A DNA stretch of 64,000 bases from an uncultured Prochlorococcus sp. (GCA_902519235.1 CABYJE010000001.1:124001-188000), one strand, 5' to 3'. Positions 33,493 through 45,525 are shown, counted from the first letter of the stretch. The notes: generated by a model from the letters alone, not told the origin. A program made the numbers and translations.

Positions 33493-35349
33493 ATGAAAGA
33501 AGACTTTACTGATTTTATTGAGGTATCTGGACTGTTGGATTATGATCCAGAAACAATATCTAAAATTTACAAAAAGAACCCAAAAAGACTTTTAAAAAGA
33601 CTTTGGGAAACACTTGTACCTATTTTTGCTTATTTATTTTCTGTAGGCTGGGATAAATTAACTGGAAGATTGAAGAATGAAGCTAAAGCAAGAATTAGAG
33701 CAAAGGAATTAACAAATTTACTAGTAGAACTTGGACCAGCATTTGTTAAAGCGGGTCAAGCTTTATCAACAAGACCGGATATCATTCCAGCAATTCTTCT
33801 TGAAGAGTTATCTGAATTACAAGATCAACTTCCAGGCTTTGACGGAGATAAAGCCATGGAATTAATAGAAGAAGATTTAGGGTCCAAAGTAGATGAAATT
33901 TTTTTAGAAATAGATAAAGAGCCAATTTCTGCAGCTTCATTAGGACAAGTACACAAAGCCAAACTGAAGAATGATGAATTTGTTGCAGTTAAAGTACAAC
34001 GACCAGGTTTAAGAGAACAAATTACTTTAGATCTTTACATAGTTAGAAATATCGCTTATTGGCTTAAAAATAATATTGGATTAATAAGAAGCGATCTCGT
34101 GGCACTAATTGATGAATTAGGTAAAAGAGTTTTTGAAGAGATGGATTATTTAAATGAAGCTGAAAATGCTGAAAAGTTTAGAAATATGCACAAACATAAC
34201 CAAATGATTGCTGTACCAAAAATTTATAAAAAAATAACTTCAAGAAGAGTTCTAACTATGGAATGGATTGATGGTACAAAATTAACAAATCTAGAAGATG
34301 TAAAAAAATTAGGAATTGACCCAGACAAAATGATTGATATAGGGGTGCAGTGCAGTTTAGAACAACTTTTAGAACATGGGTTTTTCCATGCTGACCCTCA
34401 TCCAGGAAATTTATTAGCTCTAAAAGATGGAAGGTTATGTTATTTAGATTTTGGAATGATGAGTGAGGTTTCCAGAGATTCAAGGTCTGGCTTAATTCAA
34501 GCAGTTGTACATTTAGTAAATAAAAACTTCGATAAACTTTCCCAAGATTTCGTAAAATTAGGATTTTTATCAGAAGAAGTAAACCTAGAGCCCATAGTTC
34601 CAGCATTTCAAGATGTCTTTATTAACGCTGTTGAACAAGGGGTTTCAAAAATGGATTTCAAGAGCGTTACAGACGACATGTCAGGAGTTATGTATAAATT
34701 CCCTTTCAGATTACCTCCATATTATGCACTGATAATAAGATCATTACTGACGTTAGAAGGAATTGCTTTAAGCGTAGATCCAAATTTTAAAATTTTGGGT
34801 GCAGCTTATCCATATTTTGCGAGGAGATTAATGGAAGATCCTGACCCTCAATTAAGAGAAAGTTTAAAAGAAATGCTTTTTGATAATAAAAAATTTAAAT
34901 GGGATCGCTTAGAAGATCTACTTGCAAATGCTGCAAAGCAGACGAATCTTGATTTAGAAAATCTTTTAGATGAAGTAATTAATCTTCTATTTTCTCCAAA
35001 AGGTGGGTTTCTTAGAGATGAAATAATTGAAGGCCTAACCAATCAAATAGATTTATTTAGTCTAAAAATATTAAAAAATTTAAATAACTACCTTCCAAAC
35101 TCAATTAGATTAAAGATGGCTAGCGATAATAGCAATTTAAATGACCTAATAATGTATTTAGAACCATTAAGAAACTTTTTGGAAATTTTACAAAAAGTTC
35201 CTGGCTACTCAATTGATATTTTCCTAAAAAGAGTTCCAAGACTCATAAATGAGCCTTATACAAAAGAGATGAGTATTAAAATTGCTAAAAAAGTTACGGA
35301 AAAAGGTATGGTTAGGCTTGTAAAGATTGCTGCTGGCGCAAATATCTAA
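33493..35349 (+). CDS. ABC1/UbiB-family atypical kinase
   Basis: 618 aa; LGPAFVKAGQALSTRPDIIP, AAASLGQVH-like ISAASLGQVHKAKL, HADPHPGNLLAL. Confidence 0.93.
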   Translation: MKEDFTDFIEVSGLLDYDPETISKIYKKNPKRLLKRLWETLVPIFAYLFSVGWDKLTGRLKNEAKARIRAKELTNLLVELGPAFVKAGQALSTRPDIIPAILLEELSELQDQLPGFDGDKAMELIEEDLGSKVDEIFLEIDKEPISAASLGQVHKAKLKNDEFVAVKVQRPGLREQITLDLYIVRNIAYWLKNNIGLIRSDLVALIDELGKRVFEEMDYLNEAENAEKFRNMHKHNQMIAVPKIYKKITSRRVLTMEWIDGTKLTNLEDVKKLGIDPDKMIDIGVQCSLEQLLEHGFFHADPHPGNLLALKDGRLCYLDFGMMSEVSRDSRSGLIQAVVHLVNKNFDKLSQDFVKLGFLSEEVNLEPIVPAFQDVFINAVEQGVSKMDFKSVTDDMSGVMYKFPFRLPPYYALIIRSLLTLEGIALSVDPNFKILGAAYPYFARRLMEDPDPQLRESLKEMLFDNKKFKWDRLEDLLANAAKQTNLDLENLLDEVINLLFSPKGGFLRDEIIEGLTNQIDLFSLKILKNLNNYLPNSIRLKMASDNSNLNDLIMYLEPLRNFLEILQKVPGYSIDIFLKRVPRLINEPYTKEMSIKIAKKVTEKGMVRLVKIAAGANI

Positions 35350-35350
35350 A

Positions 35351-35923
35351 ATGAAATTTAAAAAATTTTTAATAATAAAAACATTTTTTATTTTTATTAT
35401 TTCCCAATTATTTTTTAATATTTCAAAAGCTAATGCTGCTGAAGAAATTAAAATTATTTACAACATATTTTCTAGAACAATTTCAGTTAATTCATTAAAA
35501 ACATTCGCTGGAGGAGGAAATGCATCAAAAGAGTTAAGAAAAATTTTAAGAGCAACTGGGGCTAATGATGATGAAATTCAATCAGTATTGAATAAAGATT
35601 TTGAAATACCAATTACAATTGCAAGCAAATTAGCATATTCAGAAATAGGAAATGTTTTTTTAACTAGACTTTCATCTATTATCCATCCTCCCAGAGCAGA
35701 TGACGGGAGAACTGGGATGCTTGCACTCAGAGCGAGCTTAATTCAAGGCATAAATCTAGGAAATGGAAAAATTAATCTAGTAAAATTTTTTGAAAGTTAT
35801 CCAACTAAAACTGTTATTTTAGATATCAGTGCTTTAAGCAAAGTAATGAATAAAGTAGAATCAATTTCAGAATTATTTGACTTTTTCACAAATTCTCCTT
35901 TAGAAAAAATTAAAAAAGATTAA
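35351..35923 (+). CDS. Secreted alpha/beta-hydrolase-associated protein (DUF1400-like)
   Basis: [32 protein letters not shown] signal peptide; start set at 35351 just after the upstream stop; domain call by resemblance only. Confidence 0.6.
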   Translation: MKFKKFLIIKTFFIFIISQLFFNISKANAAEEIKIIYNIFSRTISVNSLKTFAGGGNASKELRKILRATGANDDEIQSVLNKDFEIPITIASKLAYSEIGNVFLTRLSSIIHPPRADDGRTGMLALRASLIQGINLGNGKINLVKFFESYPTKTVILDISALSKVMNKVESISELFDFFTNSPLEKIKKD

Positions 35924-35928
35924 TTGCT

Positions 35929-37032
35929 ATGGCGTTATTAAATAAAATCAAAAATAAACTGCATATCAATTACAGAAAAAAAAGATGGCCAGGTCTAATT
36001 GAAGCTTATAAACAATACCTCCCAGTTACCAAAAAAACTCCTATTATCTCCCTAAACGAAGGAAATACACCGCTAATTCTTAGTACTTCAATAAGTAATT
36101 TAATTGGAAATGGTACAAAGGTTTTTTTAAAATATGATGGGCTAAATCCTACAGGATCTTTCAAAGATCGTGGAATGACTATGGCCATTAGCAAAGCAAA
36201 AGAAGAGGGTCGTGAAGCTGTAATTTGCGCAAGTACTGGAAATACTTCCGCTGCTGCTGCTGCATATGCTGCTAGAGGGGGTTTAAAACCTTATGTTTTA
36301 ATTCCAGAAGGATTTGTTGCTCAAGGAAAACTTGCACAGGCTTTAATGTATGGTGCAGAGATAATATCAATTAATGGAAACTTTGATAAAGCTCTTGAAA
36401 TTGTTAGAGATTTGTCCTCAGAACATCCAATAGAACTTGTTAATTCAGTGAATCCATATCGAATACAAGGCCAAAAAACAGCCGCTTTTGAAATTATTGA
36501 TGACTTAGGCATTGCACCTGATTGGCTTTGCATTCCCATGGGCAATGCGGGGAATATAACTGCCTATTGGTTAGGATTTAAAGAATATTCAAAAATAAGA
36601 AGAAATTTAAAATTACCCATTATGATGGGCTTTCAATCTGAAGGCTCTGCACCATTAGTTCAAAACATAGTAGTTAAAGATCCTGAAACTATAGCTACTG
36701 CAATAAGAATTGGGAATCCTGTTAATAGAGAAAAAGCAAAAAAAGTAAAAAAAGAAAGTAAAGGAGACTTTCAGTCAGTTACAGATGAAGAAATTATCAA
36801 TGCTTATAAAATTCTTGCTAAGGAAGGTGTATTTTGTGAACCTGCCAGCGCAGCATCTGTTGCAGGACTAATTAAAAACAAAAATAGAATCCAAAAGGAA
36901 TCAACTATTGTTTGTGTTCTTACTGGAAATGGCTTAAAAGATCCTGATTGCGCAATAAAAAACAATGATGCTATTTTCAGGAAAAATGTTGAACCTTCAT
37001 TAAAAAATATAACTAAAATCTTAGGATATTAA
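35929..37032 (+). CDS. thrC: Threonine synthase
   Basis: 367 aa; [28 protein letters not shown] site, [20 protein letters not shown]. Confidence 0.97.
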   Translation: MALLNKIKNKLHINYRKKRWPGLIEAYKQYLPVTKKTPIISLNEGNTPLILSTSISNLIGNGTKVFLKYDGLNPTGSFKDRGMTMAISKAKEEGREAVICASTGNTSAAAAAYAARGGLKPYVLIPEGFVAQGKLAQALMYGAEIISINGNFDKALEIVRDLSSEHPIELVNSVNPYRIQGQKTAAFEIIDDLGIAPDWLCIPMGNAGNITAYWLGFKEYSKIRRNLKLPIMMGFQSEGSAPLVQNIVVKDPETIATAIRIGNPVNREKAKKVKKESKGDFQSVTDEEIINAYKILAKEGVFCEPASAASVAGLIKNKNRIQKESTIVCVLTGNGLKDPDCAIKNNDAIFRKNVEPSLKNITKILGY

Positions 37033-37366
37033 AATCCAAAAAAAATAGTGTCTGTGGAAATCAAATAAAAACGAATCTCATTTGTTGAAAATTAGATAAT
37101 AAGAAATTCTATTTGTTGAATAAATTTAAAACTTTCGAATATAGAAAAAAATATTCAACAAATAAAAATTTTTTTACACATATTCTTTTCTTCGTAAACT
37201 AAGTAGGCAAGCTACATAATTTAAGAATTCCACAGTTCCCACAAAAACTACTACTACTATAATTTTTGTTTTATGTTTAATTTATTTATTAGAAAGAAGT
37301 AAAAAATAAATTTATTGAATTTAATTTACGAAAAAAGTATATTGTATTTGTAAAAAGTTCCAAATT
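37033..37366. other. Candidate chromosomal replication origin (oriC)
   Basis: 334-bp non-coding AT-rich gap next to dnaN; DnaA-box-like 9-mers at 37053-37061 (TGTGGAAAT, minus-strand ATTTCCACA), 37172-37180 (TTTTACACA), 37226-37234 (AATTCCACA), 37235-37243 (GTTCCCACA). Confidence 0.65.
37110..37164. repeat. Perfect 13-bp inverted repeat TATTTGTTGAATA / TATTCAACAAATA, 29-bp spacer
   Basis: Arms 37110-37122 and 37152-37164; a further 10-bp copy ATTTGTTGAA at 37080-37089. Confidence 0.85.
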
Positions 37367-38527
37367 GTGATGGAAATTATTTGTAATCAAAATGAATTAA
37401 ATAGTGCTATACAACTAGTAAGCAAAGCAGTTGCTTCAAGGCCAACGCATCCAATTCTTGCAAATATACTTTTAACAGCTGACGAAGGAACTAATAAAAT
37501 TAGCGTCACAGGATTTGATCTTAATTTAGGAATTCAAACTTCTTTTGATGGAACTGTTAAAAATAGTGGAGCTATTACTATACCTTCAAAACTTTTATCC
37601 GAAATAGTAAATAAACTACCTAATGAAACTCCTGTTTCTTTAGAAGTAGAAGAGAATTCAGATAATATCCTAATAAAAAGCGACAGAGGTTCTTTTAATC
37701 TTAAAGGGATCCCTTCTGATGAATATCCTAATTTACCATTTGTTGAAAGCGGTACTTCTTTGAATATTGACCCTAGTTCTTTTTTAAAGGCTTTAAAATC
37801 TACCATTTTTGCCAGTAGTAATGATGATTCAAAGCAACTACTCACAGGTGTCAATTTCACCTTCAAACCAAATTATTTAGAGTCTGCTTCTACAGATGGC
37901 CATAGATTGGCTGTTGCTTTAATTGGTAATGAAGAAAATATCGAAAACAAAGAAAACTTATCTGCAAATGTTGATGATTTATCGGTAACTATCCCAACTA
38001 GATCATTAAGAGAAATTGAAAAACTAGTATCTTTGAGAAGCTCAGAAAAATCAATAAAACTCTTCTATGATAAAGGCCAAGTAGTCTTTATTTCTTCTAA
38101 TCAAATAATTACTACAAGAACTTTAGAAGGTACTTATCCTAATTATTCACTATTAATTCCTGATTCTTTTTCTAAAATTCTGAATTTTAATACAAAAAAA
38201 TTAATTGATGCATTAGAAAGAATAGCTGTTTTAGCTGATCAGCAAAGTAGTGTTGTAAAGATTAAATTAGATGATACAGATTTAGCTTCAATCAGCGCAG
38301 ATGCCCAGGATATTGGAAATGCAAATGAATCAATACCTGTTTCTTATTCTGGAGAAAATTTTGATATAGCATTTAACGTAAGATATTTGTTAGAAGGTTT
38401 AAAAGTTATCGCTTCTGAAAATGTACTTTTAAAGTGTAATATTGCAACTACTCCAGCTGTTTTTGTACCAGAAGATAATCTTAATTCTTTTACTTATTTA
38501 GTTATGCCTGTACAGGTTCGTTCTTAA
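37367..38527 (+). CDS. dnaN: DNA polymerase III beta subunit (sliding clamp)
   Basis: 386 aa; RPTHPILANILLTA, STDGHRLAVA, C-terminal YLVMPVQVRS. Confidence 0.96.
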   Translation: MMEIICNQNELNSAIQLVSKAVASRPTHPILANILLTADEGTNKISVTGFDLNLGIQTSFDGTVKNSGAITIPSKLLSEIVNKLPNETPVSLEVEENSDNILIKSDRGSFNLKGIPSDEYPNLPFVESGTSLNIDPSSFLKALKSTIFASSNDDSKQLLTGVNFTFKPNYLESASTDGHRLAVALIGNEENIENKENLSANVDDLSVTIPTRSLREIEKLVSLRSSEKSIKLFYDKGQVVFISSNQIITTRTLEGTYPNYSLLIPDSFSKILNFNTKKLIDALERIAVLADQQSSVVKIKLDDTDLASISADAQDIGNANESIPVSYSGENFDIAFNVRYLLEGLKVIASENVLLKCNIATTPAVFVPEDNLNSFTYLVMPVQVRS

Positions 38528-38528
38528 T

Positions 38529-39236
38529 TTGAAATTACCTAAAGAAATTTTATTAAGTGAATTACTAAATTTTAGTGTTAAGGGTAATATGGTCCTTAAT
38601 TATGGAAACGGTGAAAATGTTTGGATGCATCCTCCAGTTCATCGGATTTTAGGATGGTACTCTCGTCCTTCAAATTTTGATTTAAAGAGAAATGTTTGGC
38701 GATTAAATCAAATTTCTCAAATAATAGATAATGAAATTTATGTCAAAGGTGATCCAGCTATTTCGGACTTAGCAACTTTAAATAGGTTCCCAACTTTAAT
38801 TGAAGCTAATCTCATAAATATAAATGGATCAAAAATAGGAGTCATTGCAGATTTTTTATTTGAAATGAAAACGGGAAAAATTAAATATTACTTAGTGTCT
38901 AGATCTAATCCTAAGATTCCAGGTTCTAGTAGATGGAAATTAACCATTGATAATATTAATGATCAACAACCGGGATTGGTATTTTGTAAAAGTAATTCTT
39001 TAGATGATTTATCTTTAATAAAATCAAGTATCAAAAATGAATTTATGCAAAAAGGAAAAAAAATTTTTGATAGGTTTGATGATATGAAAAATATTGCTTC
39101 TAATAGATTAGAGGAATGGCTTGAAGAAGATGAAGATATAAGCCAAAACTTAGATTTTAAACAAAAAAGTTTTTATAATAGTGACAGAACATCTATACCG
39201 TTTAGTGAAAAAAAAGAAGATGACCCTTGGATATAA
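38529..39236 (+). CDS. PRC-barrel-like domain hypothetical protein (TTG start)
   Basis: 235 aa ORF starting 2 nt after the dnaN stop; conserved position between dnaN and purL from memory. Confidence 0.7.
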   Translation: MKLPKEILLSELLNFSVKGNMVLNYGNGENVWMHPPVHRILGWYSRPSNFDLKRNVWRLNQISQIIDNEIYVKGDPAISDLATLNRFPTLIEANLININGSKIGVIADFLFEMKTGKIKYYLVSRSNPKIPGSSRWKLTIDNINDQQPGLVFCKSNSLDDLSLIKSSIKNEFMQKGKKIFDRFDDMKNIASNRLEEWLEEDEDISQNLDFKQKSFYNSDRTSIPFSEKKEDDPWI

Positions 39237-39239
39237 ATA

Positions 39240-41579
39240 ATGGTAAAACAAGAAAATAATGATCTATATGATCTCAATGAAGCATTAAAAGTTGAAAATT
39301 TAACACTTAATGATTACGAAGAAATTTGCAAAAGATTAAACAGAAAACCTAATAGAACGGAATTAGGCATGTTTGGCGTTATGTGGTCTGAACATTGTTG
39401 TTATAGAAATTCAAAACCTTTACTATCTAAGTTTCCCACTAAAGGTAAAAATGTTTTAGTTGGACCTGGAGAAAATGCTGGCGTTATTGATGTTGGAAAT
39501 AATCAAAAACTTGTCTTTAAAATAGAAAGTCATAATCATCCTTCTGCTATTGAACCTTTTCAAGGCGCAGCAACAGGTGTAGGAGGAATTTTAAGAGATA
39601 TATTTACAATGGGAGCAAGGCCAATCGCAGTGTTGAATTCATTGCGATTTGGAAACCTTGATAAATCATCGAATGTTGATTTACTTCGAGGAGTTGTATC
39701 CGGTATTGCACATTATGGAAATTGTGTAGGTGTGCCGACTGTTGGAGGTGAAATTGACTTCGATGATAGTTACTCTGGAAATCCTCTAGTGAATGTTATG
39801 GCTTTAGGACTTTTAGAGACCGATGAAATCGTTTGTTCTGGAGCTAAAAATGTAGGATCGCCAGTGTTATATGTTGGTAATACAACCGGCAGAGACGGAG
39901 TTGGTGGTGCTAGTTTTGCTAGTTCAGAATTAACTACAAATTCATTGGATGATAGACCTGCAGTACAGGTAGGTGATCCATTTATTGAGAAAAGTCTTAT
40001 CGAAGCTTGTTTGGATGCTTTCAAGACAGGGGATGTAATTGCAGCTCAAGATATGGGTGCTGCAGGTTTAACATGCAGTAGCGCAGAAATGGCTGCAAAT
40101 GGAAATTTAGGGATATCTATTGATTTAGATTTAGTCCCCTCCAGAGAAGATGATATGTCCTCATATCAATATTTATTATCTGAATCGCAAGAAAGAATGT
40201 TGTTTGTCGTTAAAGAAGAAAAAATTAATAATCTTATTGAAAAATTTAATAAATGGGGATTATATGCCAGTGTTGTTGGTGAAGTGATAGGAACTAATGA
40301 GGTAATTATTTCTCATAAAGGTAAAATTGTTGCCCAAATACCTACTTCTGCCTTATCTGATGATACTCCTGTGAATTTTCATAATGTGATTAATAATCCA
40401 CCTGATGATCTTTTAAAAAAATGGGAATGGAAAGAAAATGATTTACCAGAAATTCATGAGCAAAAAATATTTTCATTAAAGGAAAATAAGAATTTTTCTT
40501 TTTCAGAAATTATTTTAAAACTACTCTCTAATCCATCAATAGCTTCCAAACGATGGATATATAAACAATATGACTCTCAAGTGCAGGCAAATACAGTATT
40601 ACCACCTGGAAAAGCAGATGCAGCAGTAGTAAGACTAAGGGAACAAAATAAAAAAAATAAAAGTAAAGTGTTTTCTGGTGTCGCTGCTTCAGTTGATTGC
40701 AATAGTAGATGGGTTGCGCTTGATCCTTTTAGAGGATCTATCGCTGCCGTTGCAGAGTCTGCTAGAAATGTTAGTTGTGTTGGGGCTGAACCAGTAGCAA
40801 TTACAAATAATTTAAATTTTTCTTCCCCTGAGAATGAAATAGGATATTGGCAACTTTCATCTTCATGTAATGGAATCGCTGAAGCCTGTAAAGCTTTAGA
40901 AACTCCTGTTACAGGAGGTAATGTATCTTTATATAATGAATCCAAAAATAAAGATAATTTAATTACTCCTATTAATCCTACTCCTGTTATTGGAATGGTT
41001 GGAAAGATAGATAATGTCGAAAAAGCCATAAGTAGTGAATGGAAAAATATTGAAGATCAAATATGGTTAATTGGTTCTTCCAATTCAGAAATAAAAATTG
41101 CAGCAAGTTCTTATCTAGAATATTTTCATGGAGAAATTACAGGTCGGCCTCCAAAAATAGATTTGGTGGATGAAAAGTTTTGTCAGAGTTTTTTAAGAAA
41201 TGCGATTATAAAAAGTCTTATAGTTTCTTCTCACGATATCTCTGATGGTGGTTTAGCTATAGCTTTAGCAGAGTCTTGTATTTTGTCTGGTAGGGGTGCA
41301 ACTATAGACTTAGAGAAAGATTTAAATAGAGTTGATAATTTATTGTTCGCCGAAGGGGGGTCAAGAATTATTTTTTCAATTAGTAAAATGAAACAAGATG
41401 AATGGTTTAATTATTTAAAACAAAATCAAATAAATTTCCCATCAAGTGTGTATGTAAAAAAAATAGGGTACGTATCTAGTGACACGCTGAATATAAAAAT
41501 CAACGAAAAAAATATTTGCAATATAAGGGTTGAGGAATTAACCGAAAAATTTAATAATAGTATTTCAGGTTACTTTTAA
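39240..41579 (+). CDS. purL: Phosphoribosylformylglycinamidine synthase subunit PurL
   Basis: 779 aa; [56 protein letters not shown]. Confidence 0.98.
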   Translation: MVKQENNDLYDLNEALKVENLTLNDYEEICKRLNRKPNRTELGMFGVMWSEHCCYRNSKPLLSKFPTKGKNVLVGPGENAGVIDVGNNQKLVFKIESHNHPSAIEPFQGAATGVGGILRDIFTMGARPIAVLNSLRFGNLDKSSNVDLLRGVVSGIAHYGNCVGVPTVGGEIDFDDSYSGNPLVNVMALGLLETDEIVCSGAKNVGSPVLYVGNTTGRDGVGGASFASSELTTNSLDDRPAVQVGDPFIEKSLIEACLDAFKTGDVIAAQDMGAAGLTCSSAEMAANGNLGISIDLDLVPSREDDMSSYQYLLSESQERMLFVVKEEKINNLIEKFNKWGLYASVVGEVIGTNEVIISHKGKIVAQIPTSALSDDTPVNFHNVINNPPDDLLKKWEWKENDLPEIHEQKIFSLKENKNFSFSEIILKLLSNPSIASKRWIYKQYDSQVQANTVLPPGKADAAVVRLREQNKKNKSKVFSGVAASVDCNSRWVALDPFRGSIAAVAESARNVSCVGAEPVAITNNLNFSSPENEIGYWQLSSSCNGIAEACKALETPVTGGNVSLYNESKNKDNLITPINPTPVIGMVGKIDNVEKAISSEWKNIEDQIWLIGSSNSEIKIAASSYLEYFHGEITGRPPKIDLVDEKFCQSFLRNAIIKSLIVSSHDISDGGLAIALAESCILSGRGATIDLEKDLNRVDNLLFAEGGSRIIFSISKMKQDEWFNYLKQNQINFPSSVYVKKIGYVSSDTLNIKINEKNICNIRVEELTEKFNNSISGYF

Positions 41580-41626
41580 ATATGAAAAACATTACTCAAC
41601 TATTAATCTTTTTAAGATATTAAGTT

Positions 41627-43087
41627 ATGTGCGGAATAGTTGGAATCGTTTCTTCAAATGATGTAAATCAACAAATTTACGATAGTCTTTTGCTTTTGCA
41701 GCATAGAGGTCAAGACTCAACAGGTATAGCAACAATGGAAAATACTGTTTTTCATATACATAAGGTTAAAGGTCAGGTTAATACTGCTTATAGAACTAGA
41801 GATATGAGGAATTTAATAGGCAAAATTGGATTAGGTCATGTTAGGTATGCAACAAAGGGATCAGCAGAAAGTGTAGAAGAAGCACAGCCTTTTTATGTTA
41901 ATGCTCCTTATGGAATTGTTTTGATACATAATGGAAATTTGACTAATACCAGAGATTTAGAAAAACAGTTATTTAACGTCGATAAGCGGCATACAAATTC
42001 TTCAAGTGATACTGAAATGTTATTAAATGTATTTGCGACAGAATTACAAGAACAAATTCATAATCAAGAATTAGAACCTGATATTATTTTTAATGCGGTC
42101 AAATCTTTACATAGAAGAATTCAGGGATCATATGCTTCAATCGCCCTAATTTCAGGACATGGTTTATTAGCATTTAGAGATCCTTTTGGTATTAGGCCTT
42201 TAGTTATAGGGAAAAGACTTTCATTAACCACAAAAAAAGAAGAATGGATGGTTGCTAGCGAATCTCTAGTACTTGAGAATAATGATTATCAAGTAGTGAG
42301 AGATGTAGATCCAGGAGAAGCTGTTTTTATAAATCTTAATGGGGAGTTTTTCTCTAAGCAATGTTCTGAAAATCCAATGTTATTTCCCTGTGCTTTTGAA
42401 TATGTTTACTTAGCTAGGCCAGATTCAATTATGAATGGAATTTCAGTCTATAAAGCTCGTTTAAAGATGGGAGATTATTTAGCAGAGACAATAAAAGAAA
42501 CAATCAATTCTGGAGATATTGATGTAGTTATGCCTATTCCTGATTCTTCGCGACCCGCGGCAATGCAAGTTGCAAGACAGTTAGGGATAGAATATAGGGA
42601 AGGTTTTTTTAAAAATAGATATGTTGGCAGAACATTCATAATGCCTGGTCAGCAGAAACGTAAGAAATCAGTAAGGCAAAAATTAAATGCCATGAGTGCA
42701 GAGTTTAAAAATAAAAATGTATTAATTGTTGATGACTCGATAGTTAGAGGTACTACTTCAAAAGAAATTGTCCAGATGGCTAAAGATGCAGGAGCAAATA
42801 AAGTTTTTTTTACATCAGCAGCCCCTCCTGTTCGTTATCCTCATGTTTATGGAATTAATATGCCTAATAGAGATGAATTAATAGCTCATAATAGGACAAT
42901 AAGTGAAATCGCCGATAAACTTGAAATTGATAACCTTGTTTATCAAAGTGTTGAAAGTCTGCGTAAATCTATAATAAGTGATTCTTCGATTAAAGATTTA
43001 GAGATGAGTTGTTTTACCGGTAATTATGTCACTGGAACAGTAAATCAAGAATACTTAAATTGGGTTGAAAATGAATATAAATCTTAG
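41627..43087 (+). CDS. purF: Amidophosphoribosyltransferase
   Basis: 486 aa; [10 protein letters not shown] catalytic Cys, [33 protein letters not shown]. Confidence 0.98.
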   Translation: MCGIVGIVSSNDVNQQIYDSLLLLQHRGQDSTGIATMENTVFHIHKVKGQVNTAYRTRDMRNLIGKIGLGHVRYATKGSAESVEEAQPFYVNAPYGIVLIHNGNLTNTRDLEKQLFNVDKRHTNSSSDTEMLLNVFATELQEQIHNQELEPDIIFNAVKSLHRRIQGSYASIALISGHGLLAFRDPFGIRPLVIGKRLSLTTKKEEWMVASESLVLENNDYQVVRDVDPGEAVFINLNGEFFSKQCSENPMLFPCAFEYVYLARPDSIMNGISVYKARLKMGDYLAETIKETINSGDIDVVMPIPDSSRPAAMQVARQLGIEYREGFFKNRYVGRTFIMPGQQKRKKSVRQKLNAMSAEFKNKNVLIVDDSIVRGTTSKEIVQMAKDAGANKVFFTSAAPPVRYPHVYGINMPNRDELIAHNRTISEIADKLEIDNLVYQSVESLRKSIISDSSIKDLEMSCFTGNYVTGTVNQEYLNWVENEYKS

Positions 43088-45525
43088 TCGAGAAAGTTTT
43101 CAAGTCGGAAACAATTTTCAAGGTATTCATCATTATCTAATTTTAAAAAATCAATTAAAAAGTTTGATTTATTGGATTTGAAATTTAATTTATTTAGGTC
43201 CAATCTTGCAGATTTATTTTTATTAGTTTCAATATCAAGGTAATGATTACTTGCCATTATTTTGAGGAAGTAATCGTTTTTAAGTTGGGTTTTTTCATTC
43301 AAATATCCCAAACTGTAATCATTTGAGCAGTAAATTTCATTACTATTTATGCAAAAGATTTTTCCTTGTTTAGATATCAAAAAAATATTTTCTCCATCAT
43401 GGTATGTACAACAAGAAACAATTTTTTCACTTGGTAAAAGTTTTGCAATTATTAATCCTTGGGATTGTTTAGAAGTTGGCGTTAAAAATTTATTTGATAA
43501 ATTAAATCTAAAAATTCTTCCTATCGAGGTTAATATTATTAAATCTTTGCTTTCATTAGAAATAAAAGAATCAATTGTTTTTAAATTATTTTTTAATTTT
43601 GTAATAGTGAAAGATCTATTACTTTTAATCATATCTTCATCAAATAAAACTTTTTTAAATCTTCCATCTGAATTCAAGATGCATAAATAATTTTTAATTT
43701 CTTTTTTAATTGAATGAAAATTTATTATTTCACTAGGATGAATATTTCCAAGAATTTTATTATCTAATTTATAGTCTTTATTAATATTTGATTCCCAATC
43801 AATGTTAAAAACTTTCCCTGTATTTGTAATTCCAATTAATTTTATATTTTTTTCAATATTGCATATAAATTTTTGAATATTTTTATTATCTATAATTTTA
43901 TTTACAATCTCAAATGATTTTTTGTAATTACCTAAAATCATCCTTTTTAAATAAAGTCTATTGTCTATGTATAATTTTGTTTTTTTATTTATAAATTCTT
44001 CTAATATCTGATTATTAATTGTTTCTAATTCTTCATTTTGATTTATATTTTTAAGAACTTTTGTTCTTCTTTTTACATTATATTTTTTCTTTAAAAGTAA
44101 TAATTCTTCTATAAGTAACTCAAGTAATAATTTTCTTTCGTTCAATAATTTTTGAAGATAATTCTTTTTCTCTCCTAAAATTTTTATTTCATCATCTATT
44201 TGATTTCTTTCAAGATTCGTTATTTTTTTTAGTGGCATTTCTAAAACTGAATGTGCTTGTTTTTCACTGAAGAAAAAATTTTCAATCAATTTTGATTTAG
44301 CTTCTGCAATATTGTTTGATTCTTCAATAATTGTGATTATTTTTTTTATATCTTTTGTCGCCTTAGATAAACCTTCTAATATTTCAAGTTTCTCAAGTGT
44401 GTTTTTTAAAAAATAATTAGTTCTTTTTCTAATTGTTTCTTCTCGAAATTCAATAAAATAGTTTAGATATTGCTTTAAGTTTAGTTGGATAGGTTTGCCT
44501 TTAATTAAAGCTAAAAATATGGCACCAAAATTGGTTTGCAAGGTTGTTTTTTTATATAAATTAGAAATTACAAGTTCAGTATTAGACTCTTTTTTTAACT
44601 CTATTACAATTCTCATTCCATCTCTGTCACTTTCATCTCTAATATCAGAAATTCCATTTATTTTGCCTGTATTTACAAGTTCAGCTAATTTTTCAATCCA
44701 GCCTGCTTTATTGATTTGATAGGGAAGTTCAGTAATGATTAATGCATTTTTTTTATGTTTACCTTTGCCCAAATTTATTTCCTCTGTATTTATGACTCCT
44801 CTAATTGTTATTGATCCTTTTCCCGTTTCGTAAAGTTCTTCTATTGATTCACTATGAATTAATTCTCCGCCTGTTGGAAAATCAGGTCCTTTAATAATAT
44901 TAGAGAGTTTTTTATTATTAATATCTTTATTTTTAATTACGGAAATTAAACCATCCACTATTTCTCCGAGGTTATGAGGTGGAATGTTTGTTGCCATGCC
45001 AACAGCAATACCTGATGATCCATTCAATAATAAAAATGGAAGTTGAGCTGGTAGGACATCTGGTTCTTTTTGTGAACCATCAAAGTTATTAGAGAAATTT
45101 ACTGTATTCGATCCAATCTCTTCAAGAAATCCTTGATGAGCTATTGGAGCTAATCTTGTTTCAGTGTATCTCATTGCTGCAGGGGGATCATTATCTACTG
45201 ATCCAAAATTCCCGTGTCCGTCTAGAGTTGGGTATTTAGTTGAAAAATTTTGTACTAGTCTTACTAGCGCGTCATATACAGCTTGATCTCCATGAGGATG
45301 GTACTTACCAAGTACATCTCCAACAACTCTTGCACACTTTCTAAATGGTCTATCAGGGGTTAAACCTAATTCATGCATCGCATATAGTATTCTTCTCTGG
45401 ACAGGCTTAAGGCCATCTCTTGCATCGGGAAGAGCACGGCCAACTATTACACTCATTGCATACTCTAGATAAGAACGTTGCATTTCTTCTTGGAGCGAGA
45501 TAGAAGTAAAATTATTCTTATCCAT
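43084..45525 (-). CDS. Type II topoisomerase subunit A (GyrA/ParC-like)
   Basis: 813 aa; [57 protein letters not shown]; no canonical GyrA-box seen in the C-terminal part. Confidence 0.92.
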   Translation of the reverse strand: MDKNNFTSISLQEEMQRSYLEYAMSVIVGRALPDARDGLKPVQRRILYAMHELGLTPDRPFRKCARVVGDVLGKYHPHGDQAVYDALVRLVQNFSTKYPTLDGHGNFGSVDNDPPAAMRYTETRLAPIAHQGFLEEIGSNTVNFSNNFDGSQKEPDVLPAQLPFLLLNGSSGIAVGMATNIPPHNLGEIVDGLISVIKNKDINNKKLSNIIKGPDFPTGGELIHSESIEELYETGKGSITIRGVINTEEINLGKGKHKKNALIITELPYQINKAGWIEKLAELVNTGKINGISDIRDESDRDGMRIVIELKKESNTELVISNLYKKTTLQTNFGAIFLALIKGKPIQLNLKQYLNYFIEFREETIRKRTNYFLKNTLEKLEILEGLSKATKDIKKIITIIEESNNIAEAKSKLIENFFFSEKQAHSVLEMPLKKITNLERNQIDDEIKILGEKKNYLQKLLNERKLLLELLIEELLLLKKKYNVKRRTKVLKNINQNEELETINNQILEEFINKKTKLYIDNRLYLKRMILGNYKKSFEIVNKIIDNKNIQKFICNIEKNIKLIGITNTGKVFNIDWESNINKDYKLDNKILGNIHPSEIINFHSIKKEIKNYLCILNSDGRFKKVLFDEDMIKSNRSFTITKLKNNLKTIDSFISNESKDLIILTSIGRIFRFNLSNKFLTPTSKQSQGLIIAKLLPSEKIVSCCTYHDGENIFLISKQGKIFCINSNEIYCSNDYSLGYLNEKTQLKNDYFLKIMASNHYLDIETNKNKSARLDLNKLNFKSNKSNFLIDFLKLDNDEYLENCFRLENFLD

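Noticed and set aside
40577-41029. 150-aa antisense ORF in purL
   Set aside because: Fully antisense to the conserved purL core, no independent start signal or family resemblance.
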